Assembly (NCBI GenBank): GCA_036524155.1
Contig: DATDCV010000238.1
Location: 1 to 6,835 of the forward strand
DNA: 6,835 nucleotides
Direction: 5' to 3'
From: DATDCV01 sp036524155
GTDB taxonomy: Bacteria > Verrucomicrobiota > Verrucomicrobiia > Limisphaerales > UBA8199
The position numbers were made by a program, and so were the translations under genes. A model generated the notes under the pieces. The model searched no databases, was not told where the DNA came from, and worked only from the letters and a program-made list of their open reading frames with translations. How positions within the stretch are numbered: position 1 is the stretch's first letter; each line of letters starts with the position of its first letter. Below, in pieces: positions 6,630 through 6,835 of this stretch.

Positions 6630-6647
6630 GGTTCCCAGGGACGAACC
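6630..6647. repeat. Short inverted repeat upstream of the unknown secreted gene
   Basis: Five-base arms GGTTC (6630-6634) and GAACC (6643-6647) flank eight bases, 34 bases upstream of the ATG at 6596. The spacing would allow a dimeric regulator to bind, but arms this short occur often by chance. Confidence 0.2.
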
Positions 6648-6689
6648 CACCCTTATCAGCAAGTAACCATCGCTGCAAGTCCGAAGGGA

Positions 6690-6835
6690 TCACGCCAGCA
6701 CCGTGAAATATCCGGCCATGGATGCTCGGACTGGGGCAATGGCCGAGAGTCCGGAGCGAGCGAGGCGGAACGAGGGGACGGCGAGTGATTGCTCGATCCG
6801 GTCTGGGTCGAGCGGGGCGAACTCAGCGGCTTGAA
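6690..6835 (-). CDS. Possible 3' end of an unidentified gene entering from the right edge
   Basis: A minus-strand frame is open from the right edge to a TGA at 6692-6690, giving 47 visible residues that end in RASMAGYFTVLA. The codons are mostly G- or C-ending and the composition is protein-like (for example EFAPLDPDRIEQSLAVPSF). However, a second minus-strand frame is also open here, no family is recognisable, and the segment contains a hairpin-forming inverted repeat. It could equally be non-coding. If real, it ends 93 bases before the start of the secreted protein gene at 6596 on the same strand. Confidence 0.22.
   Translation of the reverse strand, partial: QAAEFAPLDPDRIEQSLAVPSFRLARSGLSAIAPVRASMAGYFTVLA
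6791..6813. repeat. Hairpin-forming inverted repeat near the right edge
   Basis: GCTCGATCC (6791-6799) and GGGTCGAGC (6805-6813) are nine-base arms around the five-base loop GGTCT. Eight positions pair perfectly and one is T/G, which is a wobble pair in plus-strand RNA but a C/A mismatch in minus-strand RNA. There is no T-run after it on either side, so it is not a standard intrinsic terminator. It lies inside the doubtful open frame at the right edge. Confidence 0.5.

Overview
The window (about 60% G+C by eye) looks like a chromosomal segment of an environmental Gram-negative bacterium, most probably a member of the Verrucomicrobiota near the Pedosphaera/Limisphaerales group. This placement is an inference. 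It rests on a secreted protein with a Verrucomicrobia-style C-terminal tail (E-S-x-D-L-V-N-W followed by F-Y-R-L), an intergenic array of GTTGAAGC-like octamers, a secreted alpha-L-fucosidase, and start codons without Shine-Dalgarno sequences. No rRNA, tRNA, CRISPR array, insertion sequence or phage gene was seen.

All recognisable genes lie on the minus strand and are read from right to left. At the right edge (6690-6835) is a short open frame that may be the 3' end of a gene lying mostly outside the window. Then come a secreted beta-rich protein of unknown function (6596-5796), a secreted GH29 alpha-L-fucosidase starting at GTG (5732-3855), a 304-base intergenic stretch with a degenerate octamer repeat and a weak promoter candidate, and a two-gene M16 metallopeptidase operon. 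The first operon gene (3550-2021) encodes a peptidase with an intact HxxEH zinc motif. The second (2009 to beyond the left edge) encodes a partner that has lost all three residues of that motif and carries an extra C-terminal domain. The two M16 genes are 11 bases apart.

Functionally the segment is a set of exported proteins. The M16 pair probably forms an active/inactive heterodimer that degrades peptides in the periplasm or at the envelope. The fucosidase would release L-fucose from glycans. The unknown protein is exported and may be surface-associated. The fucosidase has its own promoter candidate, positioned so that its mRNA could be leaderless. I see no evidence for a mobile island or an obviously new defence or biosynthetic system. 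The points most worth following up are the LolA-like fusion on the inactive M16 protein, the helical insertion in the active one, the octamer repeat, and the possible leaderless start.
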